Shown: positions 16,088 through 24,249 of the stretch, one piece after another
Layout of the letters: every line of letters begins with the position of its first letter
How positions within the stretch are numbered: the first letter of the stretch is position 1
From: Sphingomonadales bacterium UBA2369
GTDB taxonomy: Bacteria > Pseudomonadota > Alphaproteobacteria > Sphingomonadales > Sphingomonadaceae
Direction: 5' to 3'
NCBI GenBank assembly: GCA_002344055.1
Contig: DDTH01000006.1
Span: 473,037 to 537,036, forward strand
Length of the DNA stretch: 64,000 bases
Made by a program: the position numbers and the translations under genes
The notes under the pieces: model-generated
What the model saw: the letters and a program-made list of their open reading frames with translations, nothing else
The model's database searches: none
What the model was told of the DNA's origin: nothing

Positions 16088-17176
16088 ATGTGGGGGAGTT
16101 TCGAATTGGCCTGTTCCGCTTTCGCGCGTTTCCTGCCGCTGCTCGCGCCGGTCGTGGCCGCCTTCGCCCTCATTCAACCCGTCAGCGCCCAGACCCGCAG
16201 CGTGGCGGAGATTGCCGAGACCTGCCGCCGGGTGGGCGACGCGCCCTTCATTCGCATCGATCCGGCCGCGGCGGCGCAACTCGCCGATATCGGGCTGGAC
16301 CGCACCGCCATCTTCGCGCGGATGGCGGAGACGGCGATCCCGGAGACGATGGGCTGCTGGGCGATGCCGGTCGGCAATTTCGATAGCCAGCTCATCTCCG
16401 TCGGCATGTCGCAATGGAATTACGGGACGGGCAGTTTGCAGCCGGTGCTGAGGCAATGGCGAGACAGCTTCGGTTCGCGGCGGCGCTTCAATCAGGCGCT
16501 GGCCGCGGCCGCGCCGACTTATGGCCGGCTGCTCTTCTCGGACGATTGCCTGGCCGTGCCGGTGCGCGAACCCTGCCGTGCCGGCATCCTGGCCGCGCAC
16601 GAGCCGACGGGGCGGATCAACGACAGGCTCGCCGCCGAGCTGACCGCGATCTTCGACAGCGACGCGATGCTGCAGGTGCAGACCGACCATTATGTCGAGC
16701 GGCTGCTCTTCGTCCGCGCCGAACTGCTTCGGCTCTTTCCCGCCGCCCATGTGACACCGCGCAAGGTGCGCTGGGCGATCGACACGATCGTGCAGCAGGG
16801 ACGGTTGCCGCCGGAGGAGGATGTCACGCGACTGCGCGCCCGGCTCGCCGCCATGCCGCGCGCCGAGCGCTGGCCGCGGCTGCGCGCCATCTTCCGCTGG
16901 TATGCGGCGCTCGCCGAGACCGCCGACCAGGACGGCATCGCCCGCGACTATGCCTGGAATGTCGAGCAATGGAATTGCATGATCGACTGGGGGCTGATCG
17001 ACGCCGAGCAATATGAATTGCTCCACATCACCTTCCTGCGCAGCCGCACTGCCGTAGGGAATAGCGGCCGCTGGCAGGCCCTGACCTTCTCCCGGCGCGG
17101 CAAGATCATCCTGGGCGTGGGCAGCGTGAGCGGGCGGCGCGACGGGCAATGCGCCGCCGGGGCGCCGCGCACCTGA
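16088..17176 (+). CDS. Exported protein of unknown function, possibly lysozyme/chitosanase-like
   Basis: 362 residues. N-terminal hydrophobic signal (FARFLPLLAPVVAAFALIQP, cleavage near SAQ). Near residue 105 it has SVGMSQWNYGTGSLQPVL, a segment reminiscent of the QWNxGxGSLQP patterns in some lysozyme-like or chitosanase-like hydrolases; that is my inference and the fold is unproven. Later parts are Arg/Leu-rich helices and contain a Cys pair (DDCLAVPVREPC). ATG at 16088 was chosen because GGGACGG precedes it and the signal begins shortly after; ATG at 16037 is possible. lepA follows 78 nt downstream. Confidence 0.5.
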   Translation: MWGSFELACSAFARFLPLLAPVVAAFALIQPVSAQTRSVAEIAETCRRVGDAPFIRIDPAAAAQLADIGLDRTAIFARMAETAIPETMGCWAMPVGNFDSQLISVGMSQWNYGTGSLQPVLRQWRDSFGSRRRFNQALAAAAPTYGRLLFSDDCLAVPVREPCRAGILAAHEPTGRINDRLAAELTAIFDSDAMLQVQTDHYVERLLFVRAELLRLFPAAHVTPRKVRWAIDTIVQQGRLPPEEDVTRLRARLAAMPRAERWPRLRAIFRWYAALAETADQDGIARDYAWNVEQWNCMIDWGLIDAEQYELLHITFLRSRTAVGNSGRWQALTFSRRGKIILGVGSVSGRRDGQCAAGAPRT

Positions 17177-17254
17177 GCACCGCTTTTGCCTCTGTCGCCG
17201 CCGCCTGCTAGGGCGCGCGGAAATTCTCTAAATGAGCGAAGTTTCGAAACGGCG

Positions 17255-19063
17255 ATGACCGACCTTTCCCGCATCCGTAATTTTTCGATCATTGCGCATA
17301 TCGATCACGGCAAATCGACGCTCGCGGACCGGTTGATCCAGCGCACGGGGGGCCTCACCGAGCGCGAGATGGTGCATGGGCAGATGCTCGACAATATGGA
17401 GATCGAGCAGGAGCGCGGGATCACGATCAAGGCGCAGACCGTCCGGCTGGAGTGGAAGGGCCACATCCTGAACCTGATGGACACTCCTGGCCACGTCGAC
17501 TTCGCGTATGAAGTCTCCCGGTCCCTCGCGGCGTGCGAAGGCGCGCTGCTGGTGGTGGACGCGGCGCAGGGGGTGGAGGCGCAGACGCTCGCCAACGTCT
17601 ACCAATCGATCGAGCATGACCATGAGATCGTGCCGGTGATCAACAAGATCGACCTGCCCAGCGCCGAGCCGGAGAAGGTGCGACACGAGATCGAGGAGAT
17701 TATCGGCCTCGACGCGTCCGACGCGGTGCTCGCGAGCGCCAAGAGCGGGATCGGCATCGACGACGTGCTGGACGCGGTGATCGCGAAAATCCCGCCGCCG
17801 AAAGGCGACCGCGACGCGCCGCTGAAGGCGATGCTCGTCGACAGCTGGTACGACCCGTATCTGGGCGTCGTGATCCTGGTCCGCGTGATGGACGGGGTGA
17901 TCCGCAAGGGCGCGCAGGTGAAGTTCATGGCCGCCGGCACGACGCACCTGGTGGACCGCGTCGGCGCCTTCCGCCCGAAGATCGAGCAGCTGGCGGAGCT
18001 GGGCCCCGGCGAGATCGGCTTCATCACCGCGCAGATCAAGGAAGTGGCGCAGGCCCGTGTCGGCGACACGCTGACCGACGCGAAGAAGCCGGCGGCCGAG
18101 GCGCTGCCGGGCTTCAAGGAAGTGCAGCCGGTGGTGTTCTGCGGCCTGTTCCCCGTGGACGCGGCGGATTTCGAGAAATTGCGCGAGAGCATCAGCAAGC
18201 TGCGGCTGAACGATGCGAGCTTCAGCTTCGAGATGGAGACGTCGGCGGCTTTGGGCTTCGGCTTCCGCTGCGGCTTTCTGGGGCTGCTCCACCTGGAGAT
18301 CATCCAGGAGAGGCTGATCCGCGAATATGATCTGGACCTGATCACCACCGCGCCGAGCGTGGTCTATCGGATACACCTCGGCCGCGCGAAGGACGGCACG
18401 GGCGAGCGGACGATCGAGCTGCACAATCCCGCCGACATGCCGGACCCGAGCCGGATCGACATGATCGAGGAGCCGTGGATCAAGGCGGTGATCTATGTGC
18501 CGGATGAATATCTGGGCGGCATCCTGAAGCTGTGCCAGGACCGGCGCGGGGTGCAGACGGGCCTCACATACGTGGGCGGACGGGCGCAGGTGAGCTACGA
18601 ATTGCCGCTCAATGAAGTGGTGTTCGATTTCTACGACCGGCTGAAATCGATCAGCCGCGGCTATGCCAGCTTCGATTATGAGCAGATCGGCTATCGCGAG
18701 GGCGACCTCGTGAAGATGAGCATCCTGGTCAATGAGGAAGTGGTCGACGCGCTGAGCATGATCGTCCACCGCGGCACCGCCGAGCAGCGCGGGCGGGGGA
18801 TGTGCGAGCGGCTGAAGGAGCTGATCCCGCGGCACATGTTCAAGATCCCGATCCAGGCGGCGATCGGCGGCAAGGTGATCGCGCGCGAGACGATTTCGGC
18901 GCTGCGCAAGGACGTGACGGCGAAATGCTATGGCGGCGACGCGACGCGCAAGCGCAAGCTGCTGGACAAGCAGAAGAAGGGCAAGGCGCGGATGCGGGAG
19001 TATGGGAGCGTGAGCATCCCGCAGGAGGCGTTTATTGCGGCGCTTAGGATGGGGGAGGAATAA
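17255..19063 (+). CDS. lepA: Elongation factor 4 (LepA)
   Basis: 602-residue ribosome-associated GTPase that can back-translocate or remodel stalled ribosomes. GTPase motifs are complete: G1 AHIDHGKST at about 13-21, G2 region RGITIKAQT, G3 DTPGHVDF near 76, G4 NKIDLP near 131, G5-like ASAKSG near 166. The C-terminal domain specific to LepA (CYGGDATRKRKLLDKQKKGK, MREYGSVSIPQEAF) is intact. ATG at 17255 matches the normal N-terminus; 23 extra upstream codons are not family-like. Ends at the border of the accessory 19-24 kb stretch. Confidence 0.98.
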   Translation: MTDLSRIRNFSIIAHIDHGKSTLADRLIQRTGGLTEREMVHGQMLDNMEIEQERGITIKAQTVRLEWKGHILNLMDTPGHVDFAYEVSRSLAACEGALLVVDAAQGVEAQTLANVYQSIEHDHEIVPVINKIDLPSAEPEKVRHEIEEIIGLDASDAVLASAKSGIGIDDVLDAVIAKIPPPKGDRDAPLKAMLVDSWYDPYLGVVILVRVMDGVIRKGAQVKFMAAGTTHLVDRVGAFRPKIEQLAELGPGEIGFITAQIKEVAQARVGDTLTDAKKPAAEALPGFKEVQPVVFCGLFPVDAADFEKLRESISKLRLNDASFSFEMETSAALGFGFRCGFLGLLHLEIIQERLIREYDLDLITTAPSVVYRIHLGRAKDGTGERTIELHNPADMPDPSRIDMIEEPWIKAVIYVPDEYLGGILKLCQDRRGVQTGLTYVGGRAQVSYELPLNEVVFDFYDRLKSISRGYASFDYEQIGYREGDLVKMSILVNEEVVDALSMIVHRGTAEQRGRGMCERLKELIPRHMFKIPIQAAIGGKVIARETISALRKDVTAKCYGGDATRKRKLLDKQKKGKARMREYGSVSIPQEAFIAALRMGEE

Positions 19064-19071
19064 GCCGCCGA

Positions 19072-19225
19072 GCCTTAGCGCAGCCGGTGTGAAACGCCGC
19101 GCAAGCTAAGGCGAGAGACGGCGCATTCCGGCCGGCGGGGCGGCTGGCCTCAAGCCAGCTGAACCCGTCCGACGTCAGCCGCGGCTTTGCCGCGGCACCA
19201 CCCGCAGAATGGGCAGTCTGCGACG
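19072..19225. repeat. Cluster of four hairpins between lepA and OLD-type gene
   Basis: Within about 155 bp lie GCCTTAGC...GCTAAGGC (19072 to 19111), GCTGGC-CTCAA-GCCAGC (19143-19159), CCGCGGC-TTT-GCCGCGG (19179-19195) and CGCAGA-N8-TCTGCG (19203-19222). The sequence is not coding. It marks the change from core-like to AT-richer DNA. One or more hairpins may terminate lepA transcription or the convergent OLD-type gene; no T-run follows, so Rho-independent termination is weak. Confidence 0.5.
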
Positions 19226-19256
19226 GGACCTACTACAAGCAGTGCTTTCGCGACGA

Positions 19257-21077
19257 TCATTCCTGCGGTTGAGGTGGAAGTGGCGCAACCAGGTCTAGAT
19301 ATGCAGAAATCTTATCAAGGGTAGGGCCGAAAGCAGCGAAATCCTCCAAAGTCCCCTGCTCACACATGCGCTCGCAAAGTTCTGACTTCCGGAGAGTCTT
19401 ACGGGTGATAACGTCTCCGTTCGCTTTAACGTCCTCTTTAGTTTGATAGTCGTTTTCCGTTATCGAATAGCTACTCAGGAGATTCTCAATTCCAGCACGA
19501 ACTACGGTGTTCTCTGCATTGGTCGTCATAACTCGCACTGAGACGTTCTCGTGATCAGCTTCCATCTTACTCGCGTCGTTATCGTACAGTAGCAGGGTCG
19601 AGCGCTGTGCTAGTTGCGGATTAGCACGAAGCACCGAGAGTGTGTGGTCAAGCGCTGCTTTGCCTGTGTGAAAACCTTGGCCGTTTTCATCTTTAGCACC
19701 GATCCAACGCAACTCGCAGCGCTCAAGGAGACCGTCTCTATTCAGAACTTTGGCTGCGCGCCGGAGGTAAGGGGGGTCGGTTTCACCCTCTACAAATACG
19801 ACCGGTATACCGGCCTGAGACGCTTCCGATAGAAGTCTTTCATTGAAAGCTTCTGTGGCAGCGAGGGCCTGCATGGCCTTGCCGAACTCCGAGTATGTTT
19901 CGGCCGTCACGACATTGCCCGCAGGCATTTCAACGAGCTGAAACCCGTCTGTGCCAAATTCCCTTTCCATGCCAAGGACAAACAAAGGAGAATGGCTCGA
20001 TAAAATGAATTGCACCCGTGGAAACAATCGCATCAGAGACGGAAGGATCCGATGCTGTAAATCCACGTGAATGTGGGCGTCAATCTCATCGACTATACAT
20101 ATTCCTTGAATCGCAGATAGATTAAGCGCGGTTCCTGCTTGAGACTGATCTCCATATCGCAACAAAGTCCCAAAGAGAGCCAAGAGAATAGACTGACCTC
20201 CGGAAAGTGCGTCTAAGTTTGGAAGAATTAGTTGATTGCCTTTAGCTACAGCGAGCTTGGCAGGACTTTTCCGACCTAACCAGACAAAACGAACCTGATC
20301 GTCATCCATCACTTTCTGCAGAACTGAGTTGCATTGACTCCAGACTGAGACGCCAAGGAAAGCTTCTCCTACATCACCAGAAATCTGTATCTGCTGCGTA
20401 CCACCCGGGCCTATCATAAGATCAAGACTCGCACGCGACTCCAGGATCACTGAAATTACCCACTGCTTGAACTGGTGTAGACCGCGCTCTACGAAAATCG
20501 GCTTCCGCAGACGGTTGGAGAATGCGCCAAACACCTCGAATTCCGTGTCTGGAATAGAATCTCGGTTCAGCCAGTAAGGAATCTCGGAGCGGCTCGACGG
20601 AAAGTAGGCATACACGCCGTCGCTAAATATCTGGCGGGACTTGTCGTCACCGACGTTCATCTCTTTCACCGAGCCTTCAGTCGGCCACTGCGCCATTCCC
20701 TGAAGACCAGCAGGCAAACGTGGGGCGACAAGCTCTGCTTCTAAGGTTCCTGCCTTCTCCTTGTACGTGAAGCTCTCTCCAGCCTCTTCGAAGCGGAGCA
20801 AACTAAAACTGCCCGTTGCGCCGGTCGTTACGTTTCGACCGCCAACTACCCGAAACCATGCGCGCCCTGTTCCCTCAACTGGCAGCACGTTACTGTAATG
20901 GGCAGCCGCCGCCTCAAAGAGAGCGTCCGTAACTAGGGACAGAAAGTTTGTCTTTCCGCCACCGTTAGTCCCGACCAGCACGAGCGGCTTGGGAAAGCCC
21001 TCGTCGGTAAATGCAAGGTCCAACGTGAGGCTGCGGAGAGGACCACTGTTTTCGATGAATGCCTGCTTCAAATACAT
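19257..21077 (-). CDS. OLD-type ATPase with C-terminal TOPRIM-like nuclease domain
   Basis: 606 residues. ATPase half: Walker A VGTNGGGKTN at residues 35-44, ABC-type signature LDALSGGQSILLALF near 290, Walker B GICIVDEIDAHIH near 325, and a His-switch-like SSHSPLFVLG near 355. C-terminal TOPRIM-like part: VVFVEGETDPPYL near 430 and LLLYDNDAS near 500. This arrangement is that of the overcoming-lysogenization-defect (OLD) family, DNA nucleases connected with phage defence. Base and codon use are clearly AT-richer than either neighbour, implying recent acquisition. ATG at 21077 chosen; upstream residues to 21209 are not family-like. No helicase partner (as GajB) adjacent. Confidence 0.8.
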   Translation of the reverse strand: MYLKQAFIENSGPLRSLTLDLAFTDEGFPKPLVLVGTNGGGKTNFLSLVTDALFEAAAAHYSNVLPVEGTGRAWFRVVGGRNVTTGATGSFSLLRFEEAGESFTYKEKAGTLEAELVAPRLPAGLQGMAQWPTEGSVKEMNVGDDKSRQIFSDGVYAYFPSSRSEIPYWLNRDSIPDTEFEVFGAFSNRLRKPIFVERGLHQFKQWVISVILESRASLDLMIGPGGTQQIQISGDVGEAFLGVSVWSQCNSVLQKVMDDDQVRFVWLGRKSPAKLAVAKGNQLILPNLDALSGGQSILLALFGTLLRYGDQSQAGTALNLSAIQGICIVDEIDAHIHVDLQHRILPSLMRLFPRVQFILSSHSPLFVLGMEREFGTDGFQLVEMPAGNVVTAETYSEFGKAMQALAATEAFNERLLSEASQAGIPVVFVEGETDPPYLRRAAKVLNRDGLLERCELRWIGAKDENGQGFHTGKAALDHTLSVLRANPQLAQRSTLLLYDNDASKMEADHENVSVRVMTTNAENTVVRAGIENLLSSYSITENDYQTKEDVKANGDVITRKTLRKSELCERMCEQGTLEDFAAFGPTLDKISAYLDLVAPLPPQPQE

Positions 21078-21250
21078 GGAGCTATTAAGACTATTTCCGA
21101 TCACCTTCGGCAAGCGGCATTTTGCCTTGGAAGCAATCGGCTGCAGGGCTGTCGGTGAGACCTGTTGCACAAGGAGGCGCTTGCAGTCGCATCTCCCGCA
21201 TCCGGGCAACTCGAGTCGTCTCCATAAGGAGATTTGGCTAAGGCGAAACC

Positions 21251-22150
21251 ATGACCTTCGGCGTCTTCATCCACCGGTCGGATTCGATCTACGACGACAG
21301 CCCCGCTGAGCGGTATCAGTTTCCGCCGCAATATCTCGGGCGGGTGCAGGCCTGTGTCGGCGACTGGATCGTCTATTACGAGCCGGTGAAGGTGCCTGGA
21401 ACGCGCGGCTATTTCGCCGTGGCGAAGGTGCAGCAGGTGATCCCCGATCCCGGCGCGCCGGGCATGTATCTCGCGATCATCGAGGAGGGGAGCTACCTCG
21501 ATTTTCCCAACCCGGTGTCGTTCAACGGGCCGGACGGGCTCATCGAGCGGGGTCTCTACAACGAGAGTGGTGCGATTTCCGGGCGGGCGCAGTCGGCGGT
21601 GCGGCCGCTTTCGGCGAGCGACTTCAACCGGATCGTGGAGCTGGGGCTGGCCGACAGGACCGACTTGCTCCCGCGTATTGGCGAAGCGGAGCCTGCTTCG
21701 CTCGTGCAGGATGCCCGGTCGCCGTTTCTCTACGAGCAAGAGCGCGAGCGGGTGCTGTCACTGACCTCTCGGCCGCTTCGTGATCGCGTGTTCCGGAGCG
21801 TCGTGCTCAAGGCCTATGACGAGCGCTGCGCGATCACCGGGCTGAAGCTGATCAATGGCGGCGGCCGGGCGGAGGTCGAGGCAGCGCATATCCGGCCGGT
21901 GGAGCGCAACGGGCCGGACACGATCCAGAATGGCCTGGCTCTGTCGGGCACGGTGCATTGGATGTTCGATCGCGGGCTAATCAGCCTTTCCGACGATCTC
22001 GACATCATGATCTCGCGGCAGGTGAATGATCGGGCGGGAATCGAGGGGCTGGTCAACAAGGCCGGGCGGGCGCTGGCGCCGCTGCGGGCGGCAGATCGGC
22101 CGCATCCGCATTTCCTCGCCTGGCATCGGGACAATTGCTTCAAGCAGTGA
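21251..22150 (+). CDS. HNH endonuclease with N-terminal PUA-like domain
   Basis: 299 residues. The C-terminal HNH nuclease domain shows AITGLKL (metal-finger variant), VEAAHIRPVERN (His213), QNGLALSGTVHWMFDRGLIS (Asn227, His236), a full H-N-H set. The N-terminal half (VQACVGDWIVYYEPVKV, GYFAVAKVQQVI, YLAIIEEGSYLDF) resembles a PUA/EVE-type domain, as in COG3440 predicted restriction endonucleases, which may recognise modified bases. Base composition is host-like, unlike the divergent OLD-type gene to the left. A small hairpin TCTCC-ATAA-GGAGA (21219-21232) lies just before the start and its right arm carries an SD-like AAGGAGA. Confidence 0.82.
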   Translation: MTFGVFIHRSDSIYDDSPAERYQFPPQYLGRVQACVGDWIVYYEPVKVPGTRGYFAVAKVQQVIPDPGAPGMYLAIIEEGSYLDFPNPVSFNGPDGLIERGLYNESGAISGRAQSAVRPLSASDFNRIVELGLADRTDLLPRIGEAEPASLVQDARSPFLYEQERERVLSLTSRPLRDRVFRSVVLKAYDERCAITGLKLINGGGRAEVEAAHIRPVERNGPDTIQNGLALSGTVHWMFDRGLISLSDDLDIMISRQVNDRAGIEGLVNKAGRALAPLRAADRPHPHFLAWHRDNCFKQ

Positions 22151-22159
22151 AGAAGGTGG

Positions 22160-22180
22160 ACCCCGGATCAAGTCCGGGGT
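22160..22180. repeat. CCCCGGA-TCAAG-TCCGGGG hairpin, REP-like
   Basis: ACCCCGGATCAAGTCCGGGGT forms an 8-bp stem with a 5-nt loop, 9 nt after the HNH stop. Palindromes of this shape are common intergenic repeats in alphaproteobacteria. It probably serves as a transcription barrier between the two convergent genes. Confidence 0.65.
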
Positions 22181-22196
22181 GACGGGAAGGGGTGGG

Positions 22197-22517
22197 TCAG
22201 ACGCCGCTAAAATAGAGGTGCGCCGGCCACCGATCCTTCTCCACCACCGCGTTAACCACCTCCCACAGCGCATCCACCTCCGCTTGCTCCGGCGGATCGG
22301 GGAGGGCTTCCAGTTCGTCATCGTCGATGTCGTCCGGCAGATCGGCCATGATCTTGTCCCAGGCGTCCGTGGCGCGCTGCTGGGCGGCCTTTAGCGCCGC
22401 CATCGTGCGGCGGACCCACAAGGCGCGCGCGGCGGTGCGGGCTTCCTGATGCGGGTCTTCGGGGAGGGTTGGGGCGGCCAGCGCGGCGAGGCGGCGGAGG
22501 GTTTCAGCCTTGGTCAT
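22197..22517 (-). CDS. Hypothetical small acidic protein
   Basis: 106 residues, helical and acidic, with the core WDKIMADLPDDIDDDELEAL followed by EVDALWEVVN. No signal peptide. I do not recognise a family. Its start at 22517 lies 14 nt inside the 3' end of the upstream gene (22504-23622), with AGGAG about 7 nt before the ATG, so the two form an operon and are translationally linked. Product may work together with that protein. Confidence 0.6.
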   Translation of the reverse strand: MTKAETLRRLAALAAPTLPEDPHQEARTAARALWVRRTMAALKAAQQRATDAWDKIMADLPDDIDDDELEALPDPPEQAEVDALWEVVNAVVEKDRWPAHLYFSGV

Positions 22518-23622
22518 CGCGAGGCTCCTGCTCTTCTTCCGGGGCCGGAATGGGCTGAGGGGCCGTCACGGGAGTGAATCCCGTGAGGTGACCTTCGGTC
22601 GTCTTCGACTCGGACGGGCTCGCTTCGCGACCCGCCGGCCGGCTTTGCCCGTCTAGTCGCCCATGCGGCTGCGACGCTGCGCGTCTCACCTCGAAATCGC
22701 GGCGGGCCTCAGCTTCCCACTCGACATGCGCCTGCGCGTCCCGCTCGAACGTCGATTCATAGCGGGCGCGCTGTTCCTCGTGGCTCTCGGGGAGGCCGCC
22801 CCACGTCTGGAGTAGCGGCTGGGTGACGCTGCCGTCCTCACGCTCGCGCAGCGTATCGGGCGGCGGCGGGGCCGGGCGGGGTGGATCGCCGCAGGCTTCC
22901 CAATGGGCGCGGCGCGCATGATCCAGCACTTTCGAGAAGGGCGTCTGCGCGATGTAGAGCGCTTCGAGGCCGCCCCGCCGCAGCTCGCGGAACAGCTTCA
23001 TCCCGTCCGCGCTGGCGATATCGAGCAGGATTTCGATATGGGTGAGCTGGCGCAGATAAAAGTCGGCCGCAGCGATCCGGCCCTCCTCGCGCGCCTGACG
23101 CTCGCCGCCCAGCTTCAGCAGATATTTGTGGACGAGGGTTTCAAGCATGCGCTTGCGTTCCGCGATGTCGTCCTCCGGAGTCTGCTCCGGCGCCGTGGGC
23201 GGGAATGCATCGCGCCGCGTCGCGGCGTGGGACCAGGCGGGCTTCGGCGCGTTCGCCTGACGGTGCGCTGCCAAGGCGCTGGCGGTCCGGACGCCGTCGG
23301 CGAGGCGCAGGCTGCGATTCTCGGCATGGAAGGCCAAAGCGCGGTGGAAGGCGGCCATGAAGCTGCCATTGCCGGGGGCGTTCTTCAGGTTCTCGACGCC
23401 GAACTGCGCCTTGCCGACGGCGTGGGCGGCCTGTCGCGCCGAGCCGGTGGCGGCGAGGGCGGCGATGAAGGCGCGCTGGCATTCCGCATCCCAGCCATCG
23501 GCGCGCTTCTTGCGGCGGGGGACGGGGGTGAAATCGAGCAGATGCGCATAGGCGGCGAAGGGATCGTCGCCGGACTGGCCTTCGGCGCGGCAGCGGTCGC
23601 AGAGGAGGTGGATGTGGGTCAC
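22504..23622 (-). CDS. Hypothetical protein with helix-turn-helix-like core; intragenic repeat near 3' end
   Basis: 372 residues. N-terminus has a Cys pair (LLCDRCRAEG), then a core FTPVPRRKKRADGWDAECQR with GSARQAAHAVG, resembling a DNA-binding helix-turn-helix as in small terminase-like proteins (inference). The middle is Arg/Glu-rich helix; the last 60 residues are disordered. A 47-nt palindromic element (22561-22607), also present downstream of the next gene, is read through in frame near the C-terminus, giving ESKTTEGHLTGFTPVTAPQ. This resembles palindromic-element insertion into coding DNA. Function unknown; the frame-extended tail may be tolerated because it is disordered. Confidence 0.65.
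   Translation of the reverse strand: MTHIHLLCDRCRAEGQSGDDPFAAYAHLLDFTPVPRRKKRADGWDAECQRAFIAALAATGSARQAAHAVGKAQFGVENLKNAPGNGSFMAAFHRALAFHAENRSLRLADGVRTASALAAHRQANAPKPAWSHAATRRDAFPPTAPEQTPEDDIAERKRMLETLVHKYLLKLGGERQAREEGRIAAADFYLRQLTHIEILLDIASADGMKLFRELRRGGLEALYIAQTPFSKVLDHARRAHWEACGDPPRPAPPPPDTLREREDGSVTQPLLQTWGGLPESHEEQRARYESTFERDAQAHVEWEAEARRDFEVRRAASQPHGRLDGQSRPAGREASPSESKTTEGHLTGFTPVTAPQPIPAPEEEQEPRDDQG
22561..22607. repeat. Palindromic repeat element, copy 1 (inside a coding sequence)
   Basis: The first 30 nt hold the stem TCACGGGA-GTGAA-TCCCGTGA; they are followed by GACC-TTC-GGTC, a second small hairpin. Copy 2 at 24100-24146 is identical over 47 nt except two positions that pair with each other. 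Copy 1 lies in frame within 22504-23622. Confidence 0.7.
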
Positions 23623-23734
23623 GATTCGCGGAACATATCAAGAACACGGGCTGTAGGAAAATCACTATGAGCCGATCGGGCGGCGTAGCGCGCCTAAGCT
23701 GATGCAGATGCGCTTTTCGCAGCAGGAGCATGAG

Positions 23735-24082
23735 ATGGCCGACAATCCCCACCGCGACGCCGCGGCGCCGATGAACCAGAATATCAACGACATGATGGGC
23801 AAGCCGGTCATCCCGTCGGTCATCGACGAGCTGATCGAGGGTTCGATCATCTGGAACGATTCGGGCGACCCCGAGGAGGCGACGAGCCTGGATCCCGCGG
23901 ACAATGCGCCGGCGCGGCCGGCCGAGCCGGTCGAGGGCGTGCGGGACGAGGGGGAGCAGGGCTTCGTGTCCGACGATGCGGAGCTGGTCGCGGCGGAGGC
24001 CGATGCCGGCGAGGCGATGACGGCGGACGAAGTCTATGCCGCTTCGTTCCAGAGTGAGGATGGCGATCAGACCGAGGACTGA
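23735..24082 (+). CDS. Hypothetical acidic protein
   Basis: 115 residues, strongly acidic, starting MADNPHRDAAAPMNQ. AGGAG lies 6 nt before this ATG, so it is preferred over the upstream in-frame ATGs at 23702 and 23708. N-terminal region contains DMMGKPVIPSVIDELIEGSI, predicted helix; the rest is low-complexity acidic (EEATSLDPAD, EGEQGFVSDDAEL). No membrane segment or known domain. The stop codon falls inside the left arm of a 12-bp inverted repeat that encloses repeat copy 2, so the element probably forms its transcript end. Confidence 0.55.
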   Translation: MADNPHRDAAAPMNQNINDMMGKPVIPSVIDELIEGSIIWNDSGDPEEATSLDPADNAPARPAEPVEGVRDEGEQGFVSDDAELVAAEADAGEAMTADEVYAASFQSEDGDQTED

Positions 24083-24156
24083 GCCGCGAACGAGGCGGAG
24101 GCCGTCACGCGAGTGAATCGCGTGAGGTGACCTTCGGTCGTCTTCGGCTCAGTCCT
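24075..24156. repeat. Palindromic repeat element, copy 2, with 12-bp outer stem
   Basis: AGGACTGAGCCG at the left and CGGCTCAGTCCT at the right are perfect complements; between them lies the 47-nt element (24100-24146) with stem TCACGCGA-GTGAA-TCGCGTGA. Compared with copy 1, one G-to-C change in the left arm is matched by a C-to-G change in the right arm. Likely an RNA structure or mobile palindrome; it also caps the acidic-protein gene. Confidence 0.7.
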
Positions 24157-24249
24157 GTCGCCTTGCAGGCGCAGGCTGGCCGGGCCTCGGCTTGTCATCT
24201 CCCGGACCGCCGTCGCTGCGCTACCGGCGTCCTGGTATCGGGCCTCGGC

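Noticed and set aside
17228..18835. Long minus-strand frame antisense to lepA
   Set aside because: Shadow of lepA; His/Arg/Asp-rich, no motif, no start signal. Similar antisense frames over pyk, ligA and smc were dropped for the same reason.
19257..22150. Gabija-type system (GajA/GajB)
   Set aside because: The OLD-type ATPase is present but no UvrD-like helicase (GajB) is beside it; the neighbour is an HNH nuclease.
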